A DNA stretch of 35,839 nucleotides from an uncultured Pseudomonadota bacterium (lineage in GTDB: Bacteria; Myxococcota_A; UBA796; JAFGLY01): assembly GCA_937912125.1 (NCBI GenBank), contig CALDOK010000226.1, forward strand, positions 1 through 35,839, given 5' to 3'. Made by a program: the position numbers and the translations under genes. Under the pieces are notes generated by a model. It had not been told where the DNA came from. It ran no database searches and worked only from the letters and a program-made list of their open reading frames with translations. This document shows, piece after piece, positions 5,781 to 16,425 of the stretch; the first letter of the stretch is position 1; every line of letters starts with the position of its first letter.

Positions 5781-8642
5781 ATGCGCGCACAGCTCCTGAC
5801 CCTCTCCTTGGCCTCCCTGCTCCTGGCCGCCTGCGGCGAGCCGGACAAGCCCGACGACACGGGTCCCACCGACGCCACCGACGGCGACGGCGACGGCTAC
5901 GGATCCGAGGACGACTGCGACGACGCCGACCCCACGGTCCACCCCGGGGCCGACGAGTCCTGCAACGGGGGCGACGACGACTGCGACGGCGAGGTGGACG
6001 AGGACGCCACGGACGCCGCTACCTTCTACGCCGACAGCGACGCCGACGGCTTCGGTGACCCCACCATGTCGACCATCACCTGCAGCATCCCCAGCGGCTT
6101 CGTCGACGACGACAGTGACTGCGACGACAGCGACGCCGAGATCAGCCCCGCCGCCGACGAGCAGTGCAACGGGGTGGATGATGACTGCGACGGGCTCGTG
6201 GACGATCTGGACAACGACCTGATCGACGCGGCGTCGTGGTACGCCGACGCCGACGGCGACGGCTGGGGCGACGACGCCAGCACCGCCCGGGCCTGCACCG
6301 AGCCCACCGGCTTCGTAGACCAGGGCGGCGACTGCGACGACGACGACCCCACCTTCAACCCTGGCGCCAGCGAAGACGACTGCACGGATCCCGCCGACTA
6401 CAACTGCGACGGCTCCACCGGCTACGCCGACAACGACGGCGACGGCTACCCGGCCTGCGAGGACTGCGACGACAGCTCCGACGCCGTGTTCCCGGGGGCC
6501 GAGGAGATCTGCGACGGCCGCGACAACGACTGCGACGGCACCACCGACGACGATGCCACCGACGCCTCGGTCTGGTACACCGACGCTGACGGAGACGGGC
6601 GAGGCGATCCAGGCACGGGCACGCGCACCTGCATGCCGGCCGCCGGTTCCGTCACCGATGCCTCCGACTGCGACGACAGCGACCCGTCGATCTGGCCCGG
6701 CGCCCCCGAGTACTGCGACGGCGTGGACACCGACTGCGACGGCACCACCGACGAGGCCGATGCCGTGGACGCCGCCACCTGGTTCATCGACTACGACGCC
6801 GACAGCTACGGGTCCAGCGCCTACACGCTCACGGCGTGCGCCCAGCCCAGCGGCTACGTGGCTGACGACTCGGACTGCGACGACGCAGACGCCAGCGCCA
6901 ACCCAGGCGCCAGCGAGCTGTGCGACGGCGCGGACAACGACTGCGATGGCACCGTGGACGAGGACGGCGCCGCCGACGCGGCCACCTGGTTCATCGACTA
7001 CGACGGCGACAGCTACGGGTCCAGCGCCTACACCGCCACCGCCTGTACCCAACCCAGCGGCTACGCGGACAACGCGGACGACTGCGACGACACCAACCCC
7101 GCGGACTACCCGGGGGCCGACGAGTACTGTGACGGCGCGGACAACGACTGTGACGGCAGCACCGACGAGGCCGGCGCCATCGACACCAGCACCTTCTACC
7201 AGGACGGCGACGGGGACGGCTTCGGTGACCCCTCCACCACCTCCTCCGCCTGCGCCGCCAGCACAGGCTGGGTGGCGGACGCCACCGACTGCGACGACCG
7301 GGACCCGGCCACCTACCCCGGCGCAGCCGAGCTGTGCGACGGCGTGGACACCGACTGCGACGGCGTCCTGGACGAGGACGACGCCCTGGACGCCATGAGC
7401 TGGTACGCCGACGTGGACGGCGACGGCTACGGCGACCCCGCGTCCACCACCGCCGCCTGCAGCCAGCCCAGCGGCTACCTGGGCGCCAGCGCGGCCAGCG
7501 ACTGCGACGACGGCGACGCCTCCATCCATCCCGGCGCCGACGAGTACTGCGACGGCATCGACACCGACTGCGACGGCACTGTGGACGACGGTGACGTGCT
7601 GGACTTCGACACCTGGTACGCCGATGTGGACGGCGACGGCTACGGCGACCCCGCATCGAGCACCACCGCCTGCAGCCAGCCCAGCGGAAACGTCGCCGAT
7701 GGGACGGACTGCGACGACGGCGACGCCAACACCCACCCGGGTGCCGCCGAGTACTGCGACGGCGCAGACGATGACTGCGACGGTGCCGTGGACGAGGACG
7801 ACGCCCTGGACGTCACCGCCTGGTACCTGGACGCCGACGGGGACGGCTACGGCGACAGCGACGACAGCGTGGACGCCTGCGCGGCCCCCACCAGCTACGT
7901 CGCCAACGCCGACGACTGCGACGACGGCGACGCCACGGTGGCGTTGGTCTGCACTCCGGGCCTGAGCTCGGACTATCCGGCGCTGGACTGCGCCGAGATC
8001 CTCAGCATCGACAGCGGCGCGGCGGACGGGGTCTACTGGCTCGATCCCGATGGCGACACGGATCACAGCGACGCCTTCGAGGTCTACTGCGACATGAGCA
8101 GCTACGGCGGCGGCTGGGCCTACATCTACTGGGTGGACGCCCAGTACTTCGACGGCACCTACGCCAACGACAGCACCAGCAGCAGCGCGCCCCCCACCGC
8201 CATCAACACCCAGGCGGACATCTGGAACGCAGACGACGACCTGACCGTCTCCGAGGTCCTGTTCGGCTGCACCACCCAGAACGACGCCGGCAGCTACTAC
8301 TGGTACTACGCCAACAGCTCCCCCTACACCTACTTCGCGGGCTCCACCGACTACGGCTACCAGACCATGTCCAGCGACGCCTCGAACACCACCTACGGCA
8401 CCTGCTTCTCGACCCACAAGGGCGTGACCTCCCACGGCTTCGTCGTGATCGAGAACGGCTCCTGCGGGTCCTGCAACACCATGCTCTACGGCATGTACCA
8501 CTACGTCAGCGGCGGTGGCTGCAACAGCACCTCCACCACCTACGGCTCCCACGCCAGCCCCTGGGACGGTCGGTCCATCGACTACCCCATCTGCGCTGGC
8601 CAGCAGACCAGCAACGGCAACTTCTTCATCGCCGTCCGGTAG
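5781..8642 (+). CDS. MopE-repeat stalk lipoprotein with fibrinogen-like C-terminal head (953 aa)
   Basis: This is a predicted surface lipoprotein. The signal peptide ends in L-L-A-A-C with lipidated Cys18, followed by P-D-K-P-D-D-T-G. Residues of about 35-720 are ten full repeats plus a final half of the MopE-type metal-binding motif (D-C-D-D-x-D-P-x-x-x-P-G-A-D-E-x-C-D-G-x-D-N-D-C-D-G). They alternate with W-Y-x-D-x-D-G-D-G-Y-G-D-P segments that resemble thrombospondin-3 or EF-hand calcium loops. The stalk is extremely acidic and should bind Ca2+ or other cations. The head (about 725-953) begins A-E-I-L-S and carries Y-C-D-M-x-x-x-G-G-G-W, the hallmark of fibrinogen-related domains, so ligand binding or adhesion is plausible. 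GGAG precedes the ATG by about 7 nt. The next gene starts 23 nt after the stop and encodes a paralogue, so the two are probably cotranscribed. Confidence 0.95.
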   Translation: MRAQLLTLSLASLLLAACGEPDKPDDTGPTDATDGDGDGYGSEDDCDDADPTVHPGADESCNGGDDDCDGEVDEDATDAATFYADSDADGFGDPTMSTITCSIPSGFVDDDSDCDDSDAEISPAADEQCNGVDDDCDGLVDDLDNDLIDAASWYADADGDGWGDDASTARACTEPTGFVDQGGDCDDDDPTFNPGASEDDCTDPADYNCDGSTGYADNDGDGYPACEDCDDSSDAVFPGAEEICDGRDNDCDGTTDDDATDASVWYTDADGDGRGDPGTGTRTCMPAAGSVTDASDCDDSDPSIWPGAPEYCDGVDTDCDGTTDEADAVDAATWFIDYDADSYGSSAYTLTACAQPSGYVADDSDCDDADASANPGASELCDGADNDCDGTVDEDGAADAATWFIDYDGDSYGSSAYTATACTQPSGYADNADDCDDTNPADYPGADEYCDGADNDCDGSTDEAGAIDTSTFYQDGDGDGFGDPSTTSSACAASTGWVADATDCDDRDPATYPGAAELCDGVDTDCDGVLDEDDALDAMSWYADVDGDGYGDPASTTAACSQPSGYLGASAASDCDDGDASIHPGADEYCDGIDTDCDGTVDDGDVLDFDTWYADVDGDGYGDPASSTTACSQPSGNVADGTDCDDGDANTHPGAAEYCDGADDDCDGAVDEDDALDVTAWYLDADGDGYGDSDDSVDACAAPTSYVANADDCDDGDATVALVCTPGLSSDYPALDCAEILSIDSGAADGVYWLDPDGDTDHSDAFEVYCDMSSYGGGWAYIYWVDAQYFDGTYANDSTSSSAPPTAINTQADIWNADDDLTVSEVLFGCTTQNDAGSYYWYYANSSPYTYFAGSTDYGYQTMSSDASNTTYGTCFSTHKGVTSHGFVVIENGSCGSCNTMLYGMYHYVSGGGCNSTSTTYGSHASPWDGRSIDYPICAGQQTSNGNFFIAVR

Positions 8643-8665
8643 ACTGTCGTCACACGGAGAATCCA

Positions 8666-11625
<2,960 letters not shown>

Positions 11626-11632
<7 letters not shown>

Positions 11633-12519
11633 GCGGGGGCTGCGGCCCCACCCAGCAACACCCGGTGCACCAGGCGCCAGGCCTCGGGGTTGAGGAAGTA
11701 GCTGTAGTGGGTGTAGCCAGGCAGCTCGATGTTCTCGGCGCCGGGCACCTGCCCGCCCTCGCCGGGCAGCACGATCAGGTCCGAGGCGCTCCACAGGGCC
11801 ACCAGGCGGGGCAGCTCCGGGTGATCGCTCCAGGGCAGCTGACGGGCCAGGCGCTCCACCACGGCGGATCCAGGCCGCAGCTCGGTGGTGGGGGTGGTGG
11901 CCCCCAGCCGCGCCGTGTAGGTGCCCGAGTGGGGTGAGGCCAGGGTGATCACGCAGGCGATGCGCCGCGCGGTGGCGGCGTCCTCGATGGCCAGGCGGGT
12001 GACCAGCCCCCCCATGCTGTGGGCCACGATGTCCACCTGCTCGTCGTCGCCCAGCGCATTGCGGTCCACCACCGTGGCCACGAAGTCCCGCAGCATGGCG
12101 GCCATCAGGTCCATGTTCTCAGCGCTGCCGAAGTCCAGCGCGTACACCCGCTTGCGGCCCTTCAAGGCCAGGTACTGGCGCAGGGCCAGGAAGTTCCCCG
12201 GGTGGCCCGCCAGGCCGTGGACCAGCACGATGGGGCGGTGACCGTCGTCGGGCAGAGGCTCCACCGAGGCGTCTCGGGGACCCAGCATGCTCAGCCCCAT
12301 CACCGGCAGCTGGGCCAGGTGCTTGCGGGCATCGGGGTCCACCGCCTGGTAGGCCGCCACCGCGCTCTGGCCGGTCTTGACGGCGGCCTGGCCCAGCGCC
12401 ACGCCCACGGTGCCAAAGAAGCGGCCGGTGGCACTCCAGAAGGCGGAACCCTCGCGGGGGGGTGCCGGATCCGCGGGCTCATGGGTCAGCTCGGTGGTCT
12501 GCTCGTTCTCTTCGCTCAT
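11626..12519 (-). CDS. Alpha/beta-hydrolase, triacylglycerol-lipase-like (297 aa)
   Basis: This is an alpha/beta-hydrolase of the lipase/PGAP1-like type. The core has V-L-V-H-G-L-A-G-H-P-G-N (oxyanion region, His101-Gly102), the nucleophile elbow V-A-H-S-M-G-G (Ser168), a candidate acid Asp247 in W-S-A-S-D-L-I-V-L-P and a candidate His271 in G-Y-T-H-Y-S-Y-F, so the triad looks complete. The first 90 residues are extra: an acidic N-terminus and an amphipathic Ala/Gly-rich segment (about 30-60) that may contact membrane. No classical signal peptide is seen. I use ATG 12519, with GGTGAG about 6 nt upstream; a GTG three codons earlier is possible. The substrate is unknown, probably an ester or lipid. 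The 3' end overlaps the convergent lipoprotein gene by 7 nt. Confidence 0.92.
11636..11649 (+). terminator. GC hairpin after the kelch-head lipoprotein gene
   Basis: GGGGC-TGCG-GCCCC forms a 5-bp GC stem with a 4-nt loop, starting 3 nt past the stop codon. There is no T-tract, and the hairpin lies inside the last codons of the convergent hydrolase gene. It may pause or stop transcription, but the case is weak. Confidence 0.3.
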
Positions 12520-12549
12520 GGCGCTCACCGTGGTGGTAGTCCTGGCTGG

Positions 12550-12558
12550 ACTATCCCC
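12550..12558 (-). promoter_or_regulatory. Candidate -10 element (GGGGATAGT) for the alpha/beta-hydrolase
   Basis: On the minus strand GGGGATAGT lies about 30 nt before the ATG at 12519, within the 102-nt divergent gap to the cupin gene. It matches the recurring GGGATA-type element of this window. Confidence 0.3.
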
Positions 12559-12621
12559 GATGTGTCATGGATTTTCCGGCACGAGACAACTCTTTGCGCC
12601 CTCGAACCCCGAGAGACCCCC

Positions 12622-13386
12622 ATGCCGCACCCCATCTTGCTGCTGCTCACCGCGCCTCTGCTGGCCCACAGCCCCGAACCCACGGGGGATCGTCTCCGCG
12701 CCAGCACCGTCGCCGAGCTGGCCGCACACCAAGCCGAGCTCCACGACCGTGACCTCATCGTCGAAGGCCGTGTGGCTTGGGCGGCCTGCGACGCTGGCAA
12801 CTGCCTGGTGGAGCTGGTCGCGCTGGATGGCACCGGGCCCACGGTGCTGGCGCGGCTGCACGGGGAGCTGGACGTGGAGCCCGCCCAGGCCATCGGCCGG
12901 CAGGTGGAGGTCGAAGGTCACTTCTACGCCAAGATCTACCCGCGCTATCGCCTGGAGCCCTGGCAGGGCATGGGCTGGCGCGCCGGCGAGACCCTGCCCG
13001 AGCAGGTGGAGCTGTTGATGATGACCGCCCGCGACGTCGTCTTCGCGACAGCCCCCAGCGCAGCCGCGCCCAGCCTGCCGCCGCTGGAGCCATGGGCCGG
13101 CCCCGTCTTCGACCTGGCCCGCACCGAGTTCGAGCTCGCGGGCGCCGGCACTGGCCGCAAGTGCCTGCAGCCTGGCTCCAGCACACCCCAACACAGCACG
13201 GGCAGCAAGCAGGAGCTGCTCTTCGGCCTCGAAGGCCAGCTCACTGTGGAGATCGAGGGGCGGGAGTCCTTCCAGCTGGCGCCCGGCCTAGGGACCATGA
13301 TCCCCGCGAGCACGCCCCACGGCCTGCGCAACCCCAGCGAGCTCCCAGCCTGCTACCTGTTCGTGACCAGCCAGCCAGCCCCCTGA
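12622..13386 (+). CDS. Exported protein with OB-like middle region and C-terminal cupin domain (254 aa)
   Basis: The N-terminus (about 1-16) is a short hydrophobic signal-like peptide, so periplasmic export is likely. Residues of about 40-135 (D-L-I-V-E-G-R-V, then I-G-R-Q-V-E-V-E-G-H-F-Y) read like a small OB-fold or DUF4920-type beta-barrel; this is tentative. The C-terminal part (about 165-254) is a cupin. Motif 1 is P-Q-H-S-T-G-S-K-Q-E-L-L-F-G-L-E-G (one His and one Glu of the usual ligand set) and motif 2 is P-A-S-T-P-H-G-L-R-N. One motif-1 histidine seems to be absent, so metal binding may be altered. The chosen ATG precedes the signal peptide; the frame is open far upstream but only as shadow of the divergent hydrolase. 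Function unknown. Confidence 0.87.
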   Translation: MPHPILLLLTAPLLAHSPEPTGDRLRASTVAELAAHQAELHDRDLIVEGRVAWAACDAGNCLVELVALDGTGPTVLARLHGELDVEPAQAIGRQVEVEGHFYAKIYPRYRLEPWQGMGWRAGETLPEQVELLMMTARDVVFATAPSAAAPSLPPLEPWAGPVFDLARTEFELAGAGTGRKCLQPGSSTPQHSTGSKQELLFGLEGQLTVEIEGRESFQLAPGLGTMIPASTPHGLRNPSELPACYLFVTSQPAP

Positions 13387-13443
13387 CCGAGCCCCACTTC
13401 CAGCCCGCACCATCGGCGAACACCGGGCGACTACCCCTGGTGG

Positions 13444-13456
13444 ACCCGCCGCGGGT
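13444..13456. promoter_or_regulatory. Candidate operator: ACCCGC-c-GCGGGT
   Basis: A perfect 6-bp inverted repeat with a 1-nt centre directly abuts the candidate -10 of the metallophosphoesterase gene. It would sit in the promoter spacer, a typical repressor position. Confidence 0.3.
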
Positions 13457-13465
13457 GGATAGGCT
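13457..13465 (+). promoter_or_regulatory. Candidate -10 element (GGATAGGCT) of the metallophosphoesterase gene
   Basis: GGATAGGCT contains TAGGCT, which fits the TANNNT form of a sigma-70 -10 box. It lies 18 nt before the ATG at 13484, which has CAGGAG in the leader. Confidence 0.35.
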
Positions 13466-13483
13466 CTCCCCAGGAGCAGCCCC

Positions 13484-14674
13484 ATGCCCAGCCCGGCCCC
13501 CCTGGACGCCGAACGCATCATCGTGGTCCTCTCGGACATCGAGATGGGTGACGGTGGCGTCCAGGACGAGTTCCCCCACGACGAGTGGCTCGTCTCCCTG
13601 CTGGCTCCCTACCAGCAGGGCCGCTTCCGGGACTTGCCGGTGGACTTCGTGTTCAACGGCGACTGCTTCGACCTGCTCAAGGTGCCCTACCGGGGTGACT
13701 GGACCCACCACGTCACCGCCGAGGTGGCGCAGACCAAGATGGCCAGCATCATCGGCGCCCACGCTGCCTTCTTCGGGGGCCTGCGCCGCATCCTGGGGCA
13801 CAGCGCCGCCCCCCGCGTCGCCCACTTCGTGGTGGGCAACCACGACGCCGAGCTGCTCTTCCCTCAGGTCCAGGCCCTGATCCGCTCGCAGCTGGGCGGG
13901 CGCGGGGTCCACTTCCCCGGCTTCACGCTGCGCATCGGGCCGGTGCTGCTGGAGCACGGCGGCCAGCTGGACCCCATGTTCCGCATGGATCCCGACCACC
14001 CCTTCGTGACCATCGACGGTCGGCCCATGTTGGGCCTGCCCTGGGGCTCGGTGGCCCTACTGAACGCCCTGATCCCCATGCGGTCCTGGTTCTACTTTCA
14101 CGATCGGCTGCGCCCCAAGAGCCGGGTGATGGAGCTGGTGCCCGCGATCCGAGAGCTGATCCTGGCGCGGGTGTGGACCTACTGGAGCCGCGACTTCTGG
14201 CGCGATCTGGTGGGCACGCGGGACCCCCTGCTGCGCCTGGACGCCACCATGGTCAAGGAGGTGCTCTGGCGCTTCGCCACCACCAACACCGAGGTCCACC
14301 TGGACCCCACGTGGCTGGAGCACACGGTGGCGCAGGACGACGCCCAGCTGTTCGTCCTGGGGCACCTGCACCAGCTCGCCAGCCACGAGCACCACGGCAA
14401 GCGCATCCTGCAGCTGGGCCCCATGCGTGACGAGTACGATCTGGACGAGTCGGGGACCCGCTTCACGCCCCGGCTCAAGCAGATCCTCGAGCTGCGCCTG
14501 GGCAGCGACCGGGTCGCCGGAGTCGTGAGCCACGAGCTGGTCGGCCCACCGCGCACCGACGGCTCCATCCCCCGCACCGTCTGGGACGTGCTGGACGAGG
14601 TCGAGGCGGCCACAGCGGGCATGGGCGACGACGCTGTGGCGGCAGCCCGCCGGGAGAAGGAGGGCGGGGGCTGA
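13484..14674 (+). CDS. Metallophosphoesterase (calcineurin-like, 396 aa)
   Basis: This is a calcineurin-like phosphoesterase hydrolysing an unknown phosphoester with a two-metal centre. The expected motifs occur in order: S-D-I-E-M-G (D18, with Glu20 where D-x-H is usual), G-D-C-F-D (D60), G-N-H-D-A-E (N119, H120, D121), L-E-H-G-G (H158) and G-H-L-H-Q (H294, H296). The Glu in the first motif is unusual against LpxH-type enzymes. A middle segment (about 165-275) with long aromatic and basic helices probably forms a cap or membrane-contact region. At 396 aa it is larger than LpxH (about 240 aa). The C-terminus is charged and helical. CAGGAG lies about 8 nt before the ATG. It converges on the ABC-F gene with a 56-nt gap. 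Confidence 0.93.
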   Translation: MPSPAPLDAERIIVVLSDIEMGDGGVQDEFPHDEWLVSLLAPYQQGRFRDLPVDFVFNGDCFDLLKVPYRGDWTHHVTAEVAQTKMASIIGAHAAFFGGLRRILGHSAAPRVAHFVVGNHDAELLFPQVQALIRSQLGGRGVHFPGFTLRIGPVLLEHGGQLDPMFRMDPDHPFVTIDGRPMLGLPWGSVALLNALIPMRSWFYFHDRLRPKSRVMELVPAIRELILARVWTYWSRDFWRDLVGTRDPLLRLDATMVKEVLWRFATTNTEVHLDPTWLEHTVAQDDAQLFVLGHLHQLASHEHHGKRILQLGPMRDEYDLDESGTRFTPRLKQILELRLGSDRVAGVVSHELVGPPRTDGSIPRTVWDVLDEVEAATAGMGDDAVAAARREKEGGG

Positions 14675-14711
14675 CCCCGAGCCATGGCGCCCTTCGGCCT
14701 GTTCGGACCCA

Positions 14712-14725
14712 AGCCCGGCAGGGCT
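14712..14725. terminator. Small hairpin between convergent genes
   Basis: AGCCC-GGCA-GGGCT forms a 5-bp stem in the 56-nt gap between the convergent metallophosphoesterase and ABC-F genes. There is no T-tract. It is a possible bidirectional terminator, with weak support. Confidence 0.25.
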
Positions 14726-14730
14726 CGCCC

Positions 14731-16380
14731 TCAGCGCTTCTTCTTGCCCGCCTGCTTCTTGCGCTTGGCCTGCTTGATGACCTCGCCCCGGTTGAGGTGG
14801 TCCGTGCTGCCGATGCGGGTGTACTCCCGGTAGCTGCCCCGGTAGTCCCGCAGGCCGTCGGCCCGGATCTCGAGCACCCGGGTGGCCAGCTTGTCCACGA
14901 ACCAGCGGTCGTGGCTGACCAGGATGATGGTGCCATCGTACTTGCGCAGGGCCTGGGACAGGGCGCCGATGCTGTCGATGTCCAGGTGGTTGGTGGGCTC
15001 GTCCAGCACCATCACCGTGGGCTGCTTGACGGCGATGCGCGAGAACAGCAGCCGGGCAGCCTCGCCGCCGCTCAGGTCGCCCACCCGCTTGTCCGTGTCG
15101 TCTCGGTTGAACAACACCCCGGCCAGCCGACCCAGCACGCTGCCCAGGTCGTCGTGGGGACAGGCGTCCCACATGGCGGACTTCAGGGTCTGGTCCGGAT
15201 CGCCCAGGGCCTCCATGTGGTCCTGGGGGAAGTAGCCGAAGTCGGCCTCGTAGCCCCAGGTGGCCTGGCCGGCGTCGGCCTCGAGCTCACCCACCAGGAT
15301 CTTGAGCAGGGTGGACTTGCCGATGCCGTTGGGCCCGATGATGGCCACGCGGTCCCCGCGCTCCACCTCGAAGTTCACCTCACTCAAGACCTGGTTGTCG
15401 CCGTAGGCCTTGCTCAAGCCTTGCACCTCGAGCACCTTGCGACCGGCCCGGCGACGAGCCTCGAAGCGGAAGGTGGGTCGGCGCCGCGAGCTCTTGGGCA
15501 GCGACTCGATCACCATCTTCTCCACCCGACCCTGGCGGCTCTTGGCCTGGCGCGCCTTGGTGGCCTGAGCCTTGAAGCGGGCCACGAAGGCCTTGTGCTT
15601 GGCGATCTCGGTCTCGCGCTTGGAGATCTCGCTTTCCTGGCGACGGCGGGCCTCGGACTTGAGGTTGGTGAACTTGGTCCAGCTGCCGGGGTAGGCGGTG
15701 ACCCGCTCGTAGTCGATGTCCAGGATGTCGGTGCAGACCTCGTCCAGGAACTGCAGGTCGTGGCTGACCACCACCGCGCAGCCCTCGAACTTCAGCAGGT
15801 GCTGCTCGAGCCAGCGGATGGCCAGGATGTCCAGGTGGTTGGTGGGCTCGTCCAGCAGCAGCAGATCGGGCTCGGACGCCAGGGTCTGGCCCAGCAGGGC
15901 CCGCAGCTTGAAGCCCCCCGACAGCACCCGCAGCGGCTCACGATGCTGCACCGCCGCGATGCCCAGCCCCTCGAGGATCTGCTCGGCCTTGGACTCGAGG
16001 CCGTAGCCGTCCAGACGCATCACGGTGTCTTCGAGCTCGCCGTAGCGCTCCTCGTCGAAGTCATCTCGCGCGAGCAGCGCCTCCTTCTCGCTCATGGCCG
16101 CCCACAGCTCGGCGTGGCCCATCATCACCACGTCGATGATGCGGATGTCCTCGAAGCGGAAGTGGTCCTGGTCCAGCACGCCGACCCGGCAGCCCTTGGG
16201 CAGGCCGATCTCGCCCGCGCTGGACAGCTGCTGACCCGCCAGGACCCGCAGTAAAGTGGACTTACCGGAGCCGTTGGCCCCGACGATTCCATAGCGGCGT
16301 CCGGCGTCCAGCTGCAGGTCCGCGCCCTCGAAGAGGGTCTGCGGACCGAAGGTCATGGTGAGGCCTGTGGCGGTGAGCAT
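14731..16380 (-). CDS. ybiT: ABC-F family ATPase, YbiT type (549 aa)
   Basis: This is a soluble twin-ATPase ABC-F protein, a family that acts on the ribosome E site as translation factors. Both nucleotide-binding domains are complete. NBD1 has Walker A G-A-N-G-S-G-K-S (about 34-41), signature L-S-G-G-F-K and Walker B L-L-L-L-D-E-P-T-N-H-L-D. A basic helical interdomain linker follows. NBD2 has G-P-N-G-I-G-K-S, signature L-S-G-G-E-A and V-M-V-L-D-E-P-T-N-H-L-D. The overall pattern (M-G-H-x-E-L-W near 110, R-W-L-E-Q, G-R-L in NBD2) and length match the E. coli YbiT subfamily rather than EttA, Uup or YheS. A Lys/Arg-rich tail closes the protein. No Shine-Dalgarno is visible; GATAGT ends 7 nt before the ATG, suggesting a leaderless transcript. 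Confidence 0.95.
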   Translation of the reverse strand: MLTATGLTMTFGPQTLFEGADLQLDAGRRYGIVGANGSGKSTLLRVLAGQQLSSAGEIGLPKGCRVGVLDQDHFRFEDIRIIDVVMMGHAELWAAMSEKEALLARDDFDEERYGELEDTVMRLDGYGLESKAEQILEGLGIAAVQHREPLRVLSGGFKLRALLGQTLASEPDLLLLDEPTNHLDILAIRWLEQHLLKFEGCAVVVSHDLQFLDEVCTDILDIDYERVTAYPGSWTKFTNLKSEARRRQESEISKRETEIAKHKAFVARFKAQATKARQAKSRQGRVEKMVIESLPKSSRRRPTFRFEARRRAGRKVLEVQGLSKAYGDNQVLSEVNFEVERGDRVAIIGPNGIGKSTLLKILVGELEADAGQATWGYEADFGYFPQDHMEALGDPDQTLKSAMWDACPHDDLGSVLGRLAGVLFNRDDTDKRVGDLSGGEAARLLFSRIAVKQPTVMVLDEPTNHLDIDSIGALSQALRKYDGTIILVSHDRWFVDKLATRVLEIRADGLRDYRGSYREYTRIGSTDHLNRGEVIKQAKRKKQAGKKKR

Positions 16381-16387
16381 CCAGGCG

Positions 16388-16393
16388 ACTATC
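16388..16393 (-). promoter_or_regulatory. Candidate leaderless promoter -10 (GATAGT) of the ABC-F gene
   Basis: GATAGT is followed by CGCCTGG and then ATG, so transcription starting 6-8 nt past the -10 would begin at or next to the start codon. No Shine-Dalgarno is present. Confidence 0.4.
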
Positions 16394-16425
16394 GCGGCAG
16401 GGACTGGCCTGCAGAAGACCGCTGG

